Positions 24,046 to 36,483 of a DNA stretch of 64,000 bases are shown here, piece after piece; position 1 is the stretch's first letter; every line of letters starts with the position of its first letter. Under the pieces are notes generated by a model. The model was not told the DNA's origin. It saw only the letters and a program-made list of their open reading frames with translations, and did not search any database. Made by a program: the position numbers and the translations under genes. The DNA lies in NCBI RefSeq assembly GCF_030272615.1, contig NC_081413.1:15698285-15762284 (forward strand), in the 5' to 3' direction. Origin of the DNA: Cryptomeria japonica. Lineage: Eukaryota > Streptophyta > Pinopsida > Cupressales > Cupressaceae.

Positions 24046-26690
24046 ATGACAACCCTCTCTAGAGTAGAAAATGATAGGTGGATGGTATAACTAGTGTGGA
24101 AGATCCAAACCATGACAAACGACCTCATAAAATGTGGTATTGACTAGGTTTGAAAGGAGAGTAATTCAATGACATGAGAACCCATGACATTAAACTAAGA
24201 GAGAAGATGGGCACAAAGAAAGACATGGTAGTTGCAACTACTTTAGTAAAACTATATGTAGAATGCAGGAGCATCAAGCCTGTGAACTGTTTGATAGAAT
24301 TTCTAAAAGAAATGTGGTATGGTAGAATGCAATGATCACATGATATGCACAAAATTGTGTTTGTTGAGAAGTCTTTAGAAACTTTCAGGCATGCAAAATG
24401 GGTAAGGACATTAAGGTAGAAATTAGGGGCATTTGGAGTTGTGACCCAAGGAGGAAACACAAGGAATCACAAAAGAAGAAAGGGGATTTGAATCGCATAG
24501 GAGAGTAGGATACCATAAGAGAGTGGGTAAGTGAAATAAGAGCTCATAAAAGGGTTATAGACATCCATGAAAAGAGAAATTTCATCAAATGGGGGAAGCA
24601 AGGATGTGGTATGCACATAAGGATAGAGATTTTGAGCAAGCTAAAAAGATAATAATGCACTATGTTTAGAAATTCCAAGTTCTCTTTTTTATAAATTTCT
24701 CTTATTTTAAAGAATCTCATACATGTAAAAGGGAAGAGCTTACATATTTTTCTCAACATAATCATTCATAGGAATAGGAATTCTCTTATGAATTTGCAAC
24801 AAATCATCATGCCACTTAATTTTATTTTCCCTTAATTATCATTCAGGTTGATTGGGAGGCTTGTCGCTATTCAAATGCCATAGGTTGAAGATGAACATAT
24901 TAGTTTTGAGACTATAATTTTTATGTGTTTTCTTCAGTCCTATATTATAGAGTAGAGTGGACACACAAGACTTTCTTAAGAGCATAGAAATCATTAGAGA
25001 TCAATCCAATGCGACCATTTGTTAATGCTTCTCAGTTGGAGCTCTATACCATTGTTTTTAGACCCTAAATCAATTTCCAAATGCTTGCAATAGAATACCA
25101 AAACAATAATGATCCCATAAATGACAAGCAACAATTTGATGAACATGTTAAGATACCATTTTCTATTACATGAGTGATAAATAGTGGTTTCATTTTGTAA
25201 GAAAAATTTATGGTAATACAATGAATAAGAAAAAGCCACCCAAAGCCATGCAAATTAAAAAATAGAAGGAAATATTTATACACCTTTTGGGACTATATTC
25301 TTTTTGACCAAATTACACAACTAGTTTTACCAAAATATTTTTGAACACTTTCAAGAGTAGCTTTGTATATTATTAGTTCCAAGGAAGTTGATTGTAAGAG
25401 GAATATGGACTTACCCCTACCGAGATGTGATAATTCATTATGTAAGTTACTTTGTATGGGACAATGTGCAATTCTATCACCCGGGTAATATAGACTACAT
25501 GTCAAAAATTATGTGGCTCATATTTAATGGTAGTTTTGTTGAAAATAAACCCCCCCCGCCCAATTTTATAATAAGTCACTAACACCTGACATTATGCTAT
25601 ATATATATATAGGAGCTCTAACATAATTTGATTGGCAAGTGAATAAAATTTATATGGTACATTTGTGTGTATGGGTTTTGCTTGTGTTGGGCACTAAATG
25701 TCTACACTTGCAAATGTCACCACAATGACTATCTAGGTTTATAAGGAATGCTTTTGGGCAAACTGAGGGGTTGGGTCCATAACCTTGAACTATGTGATTG
25801 GAATGATGATGATTCTATAATTAAAATGTAATAAGATATTTTAATAGGGGTGACAATATTTATATTTTCTTTTTTGGCTACATTAGATAAGTCTATGGGT
25901 AATCTAATTGTGTTTTTGTCAATACTATGTAAGTTCTTGAAAAGGTATATTAATATTAGTATAAGCAATAGTGACTTGATATGACAACACTGGAACCACA
26001 CTATATTGACACTGTGAAATGAGCTAAGATACTTTCACTAGCTTTTTGTAGTATTAAAATAAGAAAACTATCATTTTAAAGCAATAATTTCACTGAGAGG
26101 AGAGACAAACCTTTTGCAATCATATAGGATAACATCTCTTTGTATCTTATTCTCGTCCTTGAAAAACATAATCAATTATAAGTGAGTGAGAATATCATAT
26201 AGTAAAGGAATTAGAATAATACAAGAGCATTTCATTGTGCTATAACATAAATGAGATTAGAGGGTTAAGAAAAATATTATCCATAATAGTTAACGTACAT
26301 ATTCATATGGTGAAATAATTGACTTATGAATTGACTTTTCCTAGAACATGTTTATAAATATTGTGTTATGTCTTGGGTTTGAACATACTTAGACTTAAGT
26401 CAATGTTGATGTATTTATACTCGTTTGTATGATTTGATTTTGATAGTGTTAGACAATTTTGATATGAATCGGATGTCAAACAACTTGAATTTATATATAT
26501 TAAATCCTATACCTAATTAAATTTAGCATGGTGATAGGTAAATATCATATATGTTGGCATTACTAAATGCAATGATTCATACCTTGTTGGAAGCTTGAAG
26601 AGGTTGTAGAAATCTATTGACTCTCTCTATTTATCTTAATGATCACAATATGTTTGTGCAACCAAAGAAAATTTTTGGTTGATGGGTATT
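24046..26690. other. AT-rich spacer, no gene seen
   Basis: Short frames on both strands, including 24125-24460 and 25729-26001, carry no motif. There is a short TATATATATATA run near 25600 and a run of C near 25548. Confidence 0.6.
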
Positions 26691-27510
26691 TGATGCAGGA
26701 GCATCCCCTGTCGATGAGCAATCTTGCATCAACCAAAAATATTTCCTTTCAGTTTTGTTCTTGTCTAGTTCTTTATGCAGTTTTTTGTGTTCTTACCTGT
26801 TGGTACCGGTAGTTGCTTGGTTTTCATGGAAGATCTTATTTTCGGTTTCCAATATGGTTCATGTGCTTAATTATAGATTTTTTCATTCAATTTGGTTCTT
26901 TTCCAGTCATTTATCGCTTTCGGTTGACTATTTCTAGGTTCTGAGATAGTTCTTGTGCTTACCGATTGGTTTTCCTTCATTACCAACATGATTCTTGGCA
27001 TGTGGATCAATTTTGGGTCTTGACCAATGTTCTTTGGCGTGTGGCCAACCTCCCTGCTAAACCACACCTCTTGGTTTTATTTTCCGAAAATATTTCTTTA
27101 ATTCTTAGGGCCGACCTAATTACATGTTTCATTTTCCTGCATTGGAAAATGTAATCTTGTGAGGCCGACCCAGATATGTTTTGGTGGGTATAAATATGAT
27201 ATTATGTAATCATTTGTAGGGGCAGAGGAAGTAGAATAGAGAATAAGGATTGAGATTCACATTTTGTGATCCGGTTGATACTTAGAGTCCCGGTTGGATT
27301 GTATATGGCCGATAGATTGCATGTAATCGGTTAACTACCAAAGGTTCTTTGATGATTATATGTTGATAACTGGATGGTTTCCGGAAGTTCTATAGTGATA
27401 ATATTATATGTTTATGCAATCTTGTTATGTTTTCTTTTTTCTTTTATTGTGTTACTCTTGTTGCATAAGCCGGTGGATTCTCTTTGAGGGTTTTACCAGT
27501 TATGGTTGCA
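26691..27510 (+). repeat. Element A 5' LTR
   Basis: 820 bp, TGATGCAGG to GGTTGCA. It shares long blocks with 29620-30269 with scattered substitutions. Confidence 0.85.
27189..27196 (+). promoter_or_regulatory. TATA box of element A 5' LTR
   Basis: TATAAATA lies in the 5' LTR and is conserved at 30041 in the 3' LTR, in a GGTGGGTATAAATATG context. This is the expected place for the element promoter; activity is inferred. Confidence 0.5.
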
Positions 27511-27515
27511 TCAAG

Positions 27516-27527
27516 TGGTATTAGAGC
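27516..27527 (+). promoter_or_regulatory. Element A primer-binding site
   Basis: TGGTATTAGAGC, five bases after the LTR end, differs by one C-to-T change from the usual tRNA-Met primer site. Confidence 0.75.
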
Positions 27528-27532
27528 TGGCT

Positions 27533-28760
27533 ATGGACTGGCCGGTGGAAGAGTTGTTTGCGAACATTGAGGCATTGCTTTGGGTGGACAGATCGCTATT
27601 TGGAGGCAGGTTGTGTGTGTGTTCAATGGATCATCGAGGGGAGGCAATTGAAACCAATAGTCAGATTGCCGAGTTGAGGTAGTTCACCGGAGTGGAAGAG
27701 GAGATGTCTCCTAGAAGGACAAACCCCTAAAGGGTAGAGTGGATGATGGAAGACTTCAAGAATAAAGTGAGGAATGAAATCCGAAATGCTTTGGCTGGTT
27801 TGTGAAGAAACTCTGAATCAGAGGATGAATATGAAGAAGCCGGTGAAGAGATTGAAGAAGCTGAAGGACCGAAAGATGAAAGAGAGGAAATATTCCTGAG
27901 AGTAGTGATGCAAGCAAGTAAAGTTCATAAAGTTGAAGTTTCCAACTTTTCCGGAACACCGAACCCAGAGGATCTAATCGATTGGATCAGAGAGTTGGAG
28001 GACTACTTTGAGTTTGAGGATGTCAAGGACCCGCAGAGGGTTCGATTGGTATAGACTAAGTTGAAAGGGTATGTTGCCTTATGGTGGAAAGAATTGTAGA
28101 AAGACAAAGTAGTGAATGGTGAATTGAAGATCACCCGGTGGAGATAGATGGTTGCAATATTGAAGGCCAAGTTCATACCGAGAGACTATGAATTGGAGTT
28201 GTTCAAGAAGTTGTAGAACCTAAAACAGAGAAACATGACTGTGAAGGAATATACTGAAGAATTCTACAAGGTGGTGATTAGATTTGGACATAGAGAGATG
28301 GACAGAGAAAAGGTGGTGAGGTACATAAATGGGCTTGCTTTTAACATTCAGGATGAAATGAGTAGGTTAAGGGTTTCCACAATTGAAGAAGCTTACCAAT
28401 ATGCTTTGAAGGTTGAGGAGAAGATGAGAAGAAGACAACCAAATAGAGGGAAAGAGAAATTTAAAGGAAAAATGAGTGACAGTATGAAGAAACCGGTTGA
28501 GGAAGATGAAGCAAAACCTAAGTGGAGTAAATAATCGGAGTAGAAAATACAAAGGAAAGGTAGCAGAAGTACTGGTAGATAATTTCCTGGCAAATGTTAC
28601 AAGTTTGGAGAATCCGAACATAGATCCTATGAATGTAAGTAGGGAATGGAAAGAAGTTGTGCAAATGAGGAACTAGAAGGTGAAGGTACCAGATCTAACT
28701 ATGCATCAGAGCAAGGAGAATCCCTTATGTTTAGAAGAAGGATACCAGATCTACTTAGAG
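27533..28760 (+). pseudogene. Element A gag, broken
   Basis: The frame from the ATG at 27533 encodes a typical Ty3/gypsy capsid precursor. It has an acidic N-terminal part, the fold segment FSGTPNPEDLIDWIRELED, then TEEFYKVV and ALKVEEKMRRR near the end of the capsid domain. A zinc knuckle follows at about 28594-28636, in which the second cysteine is phenylalanine (CYKFGES), and this would spoil zinc binding. Seven in-frame stops occur before the longest open piece (27680, 27728, 27803, 28052, 28097, 28145, 28214), each where a C-to-T change of CAG, CAA or CGA would explain it. It cannot make a full protein. Confidence 0.8.
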
Positions 28761-28787
28761 GAAGAGTCTTTTTTGGACTGTGTGTAA

Positions 28788-29400
28788 ATTAGGTGGTAAG
28801 TGTTGCAAGGTTATTGTAGATAGTGGAAGTACTAACAATTTGGTATCTGAGGAGATGGTTGTGAAGCTTGGATTGAAGAGGCTTGAACATCCTTGTCCTT
28901 ATGAGTTAAGTTGGTTGTAAGATGATCAAAAGATATAGATAAAGGAACAATGTTTGGTGAATTTTAATATTGGGCCTTTCAGGGATGCGGTTTTGTGTGA
29001 TGTTGTGTCTATGAGTGCTTGTCATGTCTTGTTGGGAAAACCTTGGCAGTTTGATAGAGGATCTATTTATGACTGTAGAAGAAAGTTGGTCACTATTGAG
29101 AAGGATGGGTAGAAGTTCACATTGATTTCTTTGAAGGAGAAAGAGAAGGAGGTGAAGAATCTGAGTCTTGAGAAAAGTTGCAGTACTGAGAAACCGGTGG
29201 CAAAGGTTATACCAGAAGGTGACTTGAAGAAAGATCTAATAGAACCAATTGCAGAGGTTATACCAGAGGGGGACATGAGCTTGCAGAAGGATCTAATAGA
29301 TGAGCCTAATGGACAGATAGAACTAGATGACAAAGAGCTTATGGTGACAAATGAGATGAAGCCTTGTGGCAGAAACAAATTAGAGTTGTAGAAGAAAGAA
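28788..29400 (+). pseudogene. Element A aspartic protease remnant and linker
   Basis: In a different phase from gag, the frame reads VIVDSGSTNNLVSEE, with the catalytic D at 28819-28821, and later ACHVLLGKPWQFD, the usual pair of motifs of a retroelement protease. Stops at about 28918, 28936 and 29110 interrupt it. From 29122 it is open for 89 codons as a Lys/Glu-rich linker containing two diverged copies of VIPEGD followed by KDLI. The reverse transcriptase that should follow is absent. It is non-functional. Confidence 0.75.
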
Positions 29401-29619
29401 GGCAGTAAACAGAGACAATGTACATATCTCAAGCAAAATAAGAGAAACAAAGAGAGTCAAAGGTTAGAGAAGCCGATTGAGGCACCGAAGGAGCTAAAGT
29501 AGAGGTTGGCAGATAAGGAAGATGTTTGGATCATAAATGAGCATGGGGTCTTTATTCTGAATCCTTTTAGATTTTCATGAGTTTCCTCTCATAGAACATC
29601 TTTTTCTACCTGGGTTGTC

Positions 29620-30269
29620 TGATGCAGGAGCATCGCCGGTCGATGAGCAATCTTGCATCAACCAAAAAAATTTCCTTTCAATTCCATATGGTTTCCGGTT
29701 TCCAGCTGGTTCATGCACTTAATTCCATATGTTCTATTCAATTGGGTTCTTTTCCAGTCAGTTATCACTTCTGGTTGACTGTTTCTGCATTTTGGGACGA
29801 TTCTTGTGCTTATCAGCTGGTTTTCCTTCATTACCAGCATGATTCTTGGCATGTGGATCTATTTTGGGTCTTGTTTGATGTTCTTTGGCATGTGGCTGAC
29901 CTTCCTGCTGAAATGAACCTCTTGGTTGTTATTTTCTGGAAAGATTTCTTTAATTCTTAGGGCCGACCTAATTACACGTTTCATTTTCCTGCATTGGTAA
30001 ATGTAATCTTGTGAGGCTGATTTGGATATGTTTTGGTGGGTATAAATATGATATTATGTAATCATTTGTAGGGGCAGAGGAAGTAGAATTGAGAATAAGG
30101 ATTGAGATTCGCATTTTGTGATCTGGTTGATTCTTAGAGTCCCGGTTGGATTGTATCTAGCTGATAGCCTGCATGTAATTGGTCAACTATCGGAGGTTCT
30201 TTGATGATTCTATGTTGATAACCAGATGGTTGTTGGAAGTTCTATAGAAATAACATGATCTGTTTATGC
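29620..30269 (+). repeat. Element A 3' LTR, truncated at the right
   Basis: It matches the 5' LTR from TGATGCAGG up to TGTTTATGC (5' LTR position about 27417), after which similarity stops. About 90 bp of the LTR end is missing. Confidence 0.8.
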
Positions 30270-30556
30270 TTTGAATTATGAATAATATTAGTGCAAGATC
30301 AATTTGAGAAATGGATGACATTATCGGTCATTTCTCTGTATAGGTTTATTATATTGTGAGTTTAGTCATGATTTCCTAAGTACTATTAAGTGTCACTAAT
30401 TGTGGTGAAGTGTTAGTAATAAGAACCTATGTATAGGTGTCCTTGAGAGATCTTGTAAGGGGAACTATGTGTAACTTTGACCCGTTTGGAAGCAGGGATG
30501 TAGGGGGTTCTTGGGTGAAGGATTCCCTTGTGACCTCAAGTCCATAGGTGGAGGGA
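30270..30556. other. Short spacer between elements A and B
   Basis: No coding sense or repeat was recognised in these 287 bases. Confidence 0.5.
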
Positions 30557-32124
30557 TGGTGCAGAGCACCTAACACTCCAAGAATGCAATTTTTTTTTTC
30601 TTCTAAGTTTTTTGTGTTTTTTTTATGATGTAATAATGGACCAACCATTTGGGACTCAGCAGAGCCATGGTTGAGTTGTCCAATTTTTGGATTGTGTCAT
30701 TTGTGTTCAAGATGTTGTCAACCTGAGAAGTTGAAATGCTAAGGTAGATCACATGAGTAGTACTCTAGGGGTCTATTGTATTGTTTTTAGGTCTTCTAGG
30801 GTGTTTGAGGACCTTCAGAAACCTTGAAATGCATTAGAGTGAAAAGTTGCATCTCATGAGTAAAAAGATGTAAACGTTGTTGAGCAACTTTTTGCAATTT
30901 TTGTAAAAGTTGCATTTTTGGATGATGACGTTGAAAATTTGGTTGAACCAACTAAACCATCAGCATATAAGCCAAAATCTACTTCATTGTATGGGTTGGG
31001 GAGAATTGGGAATGCAAGAACAAGTTTTTGAGTTGTAAGCAAATCTTATTTCCTTCACCGTTTAACAGTTTTCATTGCTTTGTATGGTTTATTGCGAACT
31101 TGATTGTAGCATCTCATTGTAGGTCATGAGTTTTCATTAAATTTACTTTCTAATAAGTTTGATTTGCAGGACTGATTGTCTTTATTTGTAGATATATAAT
31201 CCATTCTTTACAACTAGGTGTAAAACCCTTGCAAGTAGGGTTTAAGAAAAAAAATGGCTCTAACCTAAGCATTCATTGATGGAACCTATTGAAATAAAGT
31301 GGAATGCTAGGTTAGGTTCTATACATATGTTTAGAATAAGTTTTGTTGTTTTGCAGGTCTTTGTGGAGGAGATACAATGAATCCCTAGGCTCACCGTTGG
31401 GAGTTGGTGAGTTAAGACAACAAAAGAAGTATGTTTTAAGAGCACAAATGGATTGGTGGAGCCACAAATGAGGCATGGCTGGAAATACCTATGTATAAAC
31501 TTCAAGAATCATAAATTTTTTTTGAGAATATGTTCTGACTGGTGAAGGTTTTGAAGCACATCTTTCCAAGTCACCCGGGTAGGCTTAAACCCTATGTGTA
31601 CAGATAACCCAGATGAAATTTCCCAATATTGTTTGTAACTCTAAAAAGGGTACTCGAATCCATAATTTATTTGTGGCCTTGTTTGGGGAGTTTTCAAAGT
31701 AATTCCTAAAATTTCCAAGGGAGGGCTAATCCAATTAGGCCTATTTGAGCCTGGTAGAGACAAATAAAGGCTAGGAAACTATGGTGATGGGTTTGGAGAT
31801 GCAAAAAGCCTCAAGAGAATTCAAAGACACTAAGTAAATGTATTTTGAGTCCATTGAATGAGGTTGGAGTGTTGTGATCCTTGCAGGAGTTGTTGGAGCC
31901 TAGGAGTGGTGTGTGGAGATTGAGGTGGCAACCTCAAGAGGAGGAGTTGATTGTCTACGACCAGTGGCTACACCTTGGAGGCAAGCCAAAGTGGTTCAGA
32001 CCTTGGAGGTCTCAATAGAAAAACCCCCTACTAAGTGCCATTGGATGGGCTTGAGTAGTTGAAGGGTTGAGTAAGACAAGTCAATCTAGAAGGTGAATTG
32101 GATCAAGCTCCAAGACTCTCTGCA
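30557..32124 (+). repeat. Element B 5' LTR
   Basis: It starts TGGTGCAGAGCACCTAAC and ends CTCTGCA, six bases before the primer site. Compared with the 3' LTR it lacks an insertion near 44389 of the latter and keeps a segment between two ACCTTGGAGG words that the 3' copy has lost. Confidence 0.85.
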
Positions 32125-32130
32125 TCAGAG

Positions 32131-32143
32131 TGGTATCAGAGCC
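32131..32143 (+). promoter_or_regulatory. Element B primer-binding site
   Basis: TGGTATCAGAGCC, the standard plant tRNA-Met primer site, unmutated. Confidence 0.9.
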
Positions 32144-32197
32144 ATTCTTTGAAAGATTTGGTGTATGTCAGATTGTGAAGAATCAGAAGAAAGTTAA

Positions 32198-33230
32198 ATG
32201 CCTCCAAAGGCAATGACTCCAGAATCTATCCGACAGATGGTGGCAGAGATGATAGAAGGATTGAAGGATGCAAAAGGAAGTAGAGGAACCAGAGATGTTA
32301 AGAAGGAGAAAGGGAAGGTTAAGACAGAATGGGGAGATGAGACAGATGAAGAAGTGGAAGATGGAGAGGAACAAGTAATAGTAACAATGCCTCGAGACCA
32401 AAATCTATTCTTGGATGCAGCCAAATCCATCTCCAAAGATAACTTGGATGGATTACCCACCTATGGAGGAAATCTCAATGGAGAAGAGTTGCTAGATTGG
32501 ATAGAGGCCCTAAATAATCATTTTGATTATAAGGAGGTAGCAGAGGAGAAAAGAGTAAATGTGGCCAAATCAAGATTGAGAGGATCAACATTAGTTTTGT
32601 AGAATATGATGCAAGAAGAAAGGATACAATAAGGTAAGAAGAAGATAACTTCATGAGAGCGTGAAGATAAGGCTTAAGGCTCAATTCCTACCAGGGGATT
32701 ACAAAGTCCAAATCCACAAGAGACTGCAAAATTTGAAACAAAGGGAGTTAGATGTCAATGCATACACTGAGGAATTCCACAAACTCAGTTTGAGGGCTAG
32801 GAAGCATGGGAATGAAGTGGAGAAATTGGCTAGGTACATGAATGGCCTTAGACAAAACATACAAGATGAGATAAGTATCCTCACACCAGACACTATTCAC
32901 AAGTGTTTTCAATTGGCATTAAGGGAAGAGGAGAAGATCAAGAGGAGAAGTGAACAAAATCAGAAACATAGAGGTGCTAAGAATTTCAGAGGTAGAGGAA
33001 CCTTTGGTAGAGGGCAACATACATCAAGAAATGAAGAGAAACAAAGCCAAGAAGGTAGTGGGGACTCACAAAGAGGAACATTTAGAGGATCCTTTAGAAG
33101 AAGGATCAATTTTAGGGGCAGGTTTGGAAACTCTGGAAGAGGAAATACAGTCTTCACCGGTAGGTGCTATCACTGCAATTAAGTTGCACATACCATAAGT
33201 AGGTGCCTGGGAAAAGCCTCAAGTTCAACA
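32198..33230 (+). pseudogene. Element B gag, broken
   Basis: It starts at the ATG at 32198 (MPPKAMTPESIRQMVAEMIE), with a Lys/Glu-rich N-terminus, then a capsid segment ending in a stop at 32600 (TAG where TGG fits the usual Trp). After a frameshift between 32600 and 32661 it continues with ARYMNGLRQNIQDEI and a basic Arg/Gly-rich part (FRGRGTFGRGQH). A zinc knuckle begins CYHCN at about 33165 and is cut by a TAA at 33180. Gag packages the element RNA; this copy cannot. Confidence 0.85.
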
Positions 33231-33840
33231 AGCTCATACATGGGTGAAAGAAGGACTCAATTGGTGCAAGAGGAGGACACTCAAAGTGAGACCTCTCCAA
33301 TCAGTAAGGCATGGCCAGTCATAGATGGAGAAAACTTAATGATGAGGAGAACAATGCTCAAGATACCCCAAGCTCAAGAGCCACCACAGAGGAAAATTTT
33401 ATTTAGGAGCACTTGTAAGTCACATGGGAAAATTTGTAAGGTGATTGGGGATTCAGGTTCCATAGAGAATATTGTCTCAGTTGAAATGGTAGATAAACTC
33501 AAACTGAAAAGGTTACCTCATCTCACTCCTTACAAGGTATCATCGCTCAACTGAGGTCAACATGTCTTAGTTGATCAACAAGCATGGGTGGACTTTGAAA
33601 TTGGTGAGTATAAAGACAAACTATTATGTGACATATTGCCTATGGATTCTTGTCATTTGTTGTTGGGCTGTCCATATCAATATGATGTGAGAGCTAGTCA
33701 TGATGGAGAAAAAGACCATTATCTCATCACCAAGAATGGGAAGAAATACCAAATGGATCCACTACCTGATCCAAAAGAGGAAAAGTAAATAGGATCAAGT
33801 GTGATGCTGATGAGAGGTAAATAGTTTCTCAAAGTATTGA
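33231..33840 (+). pseudogene. Element B aspartic protease, broken
   Basis: In the same phase as the downstream polymerase. The active-site segment reads VIGDSGSIENIVS at about 33442, and SCHLLLGCPYQYDV at about 33650 matches the second conserved block of retroelement proteases. Stops at 33552 (TGA), 33786 (TAA) and 33822 (TAG) interrupt it. The DSG triad is intact. Confidence 0.8.
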
Positions 33841-34719
33841 AGCAAGAAGGTCATCAGGGCAATGCTATAGTGTTGAAGCCTAGAGATGAAGCTAAGGCAA
33901 ATCTAATGAGTGAAGTGCCTCAAGAGGTGCAAGGTCTCCTAAAAAAATATGCAGAAGTTATAGGAGATGACATGCTTGATTCTTTGCCTCCAATGAGAGA
34001 CGTAAACCATCAAATAGACTTAATACCAGGGGCAAATCTGCCTAACAAAGCTGCCTATAAAATGACACCTAGTCAAAATGAAGAGATCGCCAAGCAAGAA
34101 CTCTTAGACAAAGGGTTTATCAAGAAGAGTTTGAGTCCATGTGTTGTTACTACTATGTTAGTGCCTAAAAAAGGAGGCAAATGGAGGATGTGCACTGACT
34201 CAAGAGCAATCAATAAGATCACTATAAGGTACCGGTTTCCCATGCCAAGGATTGAGGACCTATTGGACAATATAGGAGGTGCAAGATACTTCACAAAGGT
34301 GGACTTGAAATCTAGTTATCATTAGATCATAATCAGACTTGGAGATGAATGGAAGAAAACCTTTAGAAATAATGGAGGCCTATATGAGTGGTTGGTGATG
34401 CCATTTGGTCTCACCAATGCACCTAGTACCTTCCAAAGGCTCATGAATGAAGTCTTAGTTGAGTTTATTGGTAGATTTGTTATTGTGTATCTTGATGACA
34501 TTTTGATCTTCAGAAAGTCAAAGGAGGAACACCTCAAGCATGTGGAGATGGTCTTGAAGAAGTTGAAGGAGGCTCAACTCAAAATCAACCTTGAAAAATG
34601 TGAGTTTTTGAAAACAGAGCTAGTATACCTTGGTTTTGTTATTTCTCAAGGATGTTTAAAGATGAATCCAAGTACGGTAGAAGCAATACTTAATTGGCCT
34701 ATCCCTAGGGGAATAAGTG
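33841..34719 (+). pseudogene. Element B reverse transcriptase, first part, interrupted by element E
   Basis: The frame carries the usual gypsy reverse transcriptase blocks: QIDLIPGANLPNKAAYKM, then KKGGKWRMCTDSRAINKI, FTKVDLKSSYH, VMPFGLTNAPSTFQRLMN and the catalytic VYLDDILIF with both aspartates present. A TAG at 34323 follows SSYH where a Gln is usual. The coding part breaks off in a conserved block after NWPIPRG, where element E is inserted, and resumes in the same phase at 42094. Apart from stops and the insertion, the domain is well conserved. Confidence 0.9.
34715..34719 (+). repeat. Target site duplication of element E, left copy (AAGTG)
   Basis: AAGTG directly left of the copia element; the right copy is at 42089-42093. 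Five bases is the expected length for a copia insertion. Confidence 0.9.
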
Positions 34720-36133
34720 TGATGGTATGATGAAATAATAAGTATTTGGTAGAATACTGAGAGGGCGGGTGAATCAATATATTGAAAAACTGATACAAAG
34801 TTCCCAAACTCAAACTCAGTCAAACAAAGGAAACATATCTCAGTCAAGATCAATATTCATATGAATACTTGACATCAACCAGTTTAACTGTTATGACAAC
34901 TTTAATAATAAACAACTTCAATCTTGTAAACATCAACAATGCTTAATCATAACTCAACATATTCATTTCTCAATGCTTCTGCTTAACATGCCTTATCAAA
35001 AGTTAACCAAATCAACAAATAAGATCACAACCACAAAAGAATTCACCACTTGACACAAATGTTTATACATGGAAAACCCAAATAGGTAAAAACCACTGTG
35101 AGATGAGACTCACAAGGAAAGCTATCTGAACTCTTTTGAAGTTCGCCCTGTTAGGAGCCAAGCATGTTAAAGCTTTACAATAAGTCTTGTTAAGATCTAA
35201 TTATAGTTAGGAATCACCCAGTTAAGGGATTTACAAGTATGCCTTGATGAAAATCACAATACCCTATTATGAGTAACCTCATTGGAGGATTTAAGAATCC
35301 AAGCTAATGGACCACCTTGTTACAGGATTTAATGAGTAACCAATCTTGTTAGAACTTACCTGGTTAAGGGATTTCACTTCTGTTGTAATTGCTAGAAAAC
35401 AACAGGTTTTCTTGATCTGTCTAAGTAATACTACATTTTCTTGATCAGATCCTTCTAAGCTTCAATCTACCTTCACTCAAAGTGCATATCCATTCACTAG
35501 TTAGGAAGCTACACACAAAACAAGTTTTCATCAATCTTGCCAACAACCTTTAGAAACAACTTCATCGACCTTAAATACAAATCAATTAGGTTGGTAACAC
35601 AAAAAAAACCTAATTCTCATCATCGAGATTATAAACAAGTTGGTACAATCTTGACCATTATAAATCATGACAATCTCTTCACATTCTTCAAGAAAATTCC
35701 AACCGCTCCATGATCACCACTTCATCGGACTTTGTAACTCATCACGCGTCGTGCATTAGATGCAATCCACTTTTATCCTTCCCTAGACAAAAAACAAACA
35801 TGCCAAAACAATTTGAACATATCCTCATACAATGATCACACGTGTCTCCATCATTACTGCTTATCAGATAATAAACCAACAATCTTGATCGGTTAGGGTT
35901 TAACAGCTGATAAGGTTTACTGGTTACATTACATAGAAAGGTTTAACCCTTTACACCAGTTCAACTCACAAACTTTACATATCAGTTTACAACATCTTCC
36001 ACAAAGCTCTTCTTACTTGTTACTAGCCAATATAAAAAACAACAATATCAGCAATAACATGAATACCATTACCGGTTCAATTGACATCAATGACAACATA
36101 TCATTATTGCAATCTCTATGCAAAATACCAACA
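34720..36133 (-). repeat. Element E left LTR (3' LTR)
   Basis: 1414 bp. On the minus strand it starts TGTTGGTATTTTGCATAG and ends CATCATACCATCA. Confidence 0.9.
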
Positions 36134-36145
36134 ATCTCCCCCTTT
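36134..36145 (-). promoter_or_regulatory. Element E polypurine tract
   Basis: The minus strand reads AAAGGGGGAGAT directly before the 3' LTR start TGTTGG, a combination common in plant copia elements. A second similar tract (TCAAAGGGGGAGAAG) lies upstream near 36309-36323, both near TTTGGCATTGATG words. Confidence 0.85.
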
Positions 36146-36483
36146 GGCATTGATGGCAATACAAATATCAACGCCTCTGATTGCTGCTGAGATTGGTGAA
36201 TAGGAATCCTGGTTTACATTACCAAGTATTCACCTTGCTCTGTCTATCTTCAGCTTGCCACTGGTTCACCTAATCAGACACATAATTCTTCTCCCCAATC
36301 ACATAATTCTTCTCCCCCTTTGACATCAATGCCAAAGTGAAAGTAAAACATGTAATTCTGCTCTCACTGTGCATCAACATCATTCTACAACTTAATGTTC
36401 CCCCTATGGAATACATCCACTTCTTCATCAGTCCATGTAAAATTTTGCAAGTGGTTCAGGGACTGATGCAATCAACATCATGC

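Larger units (their letters stand above)
26691..30269 (+). mobile_element. Element A: Ty3/gypsy element with gag and protease only
   Basis: The left LTR (26691-27510) and right LTR (29620-30269) both begin TGATGCAGGAGCATC. A tRNA-Met-type primer site follows the first. The 2.1-kb interior holds a gag with a broken zinc knuckle and an aspartic protease, then runs into the right LTR with no reverse transcriptase, RNase H or integrase. No clear purine tract precedes the right LTR, so the deletion probably took the 3' part of the interior. The right LTR lacks about 90 bp that the left copy has, so no target duplication can be read. The gag resembles element B's, so it is probably the same broad group. 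Confidence 0.85.

Noticed and set aside
23687-24050. Target site duplication for the TRIM
   Set aside because: The flanking 5-mers ATAGT and ATGAC share too little to call a duplication.
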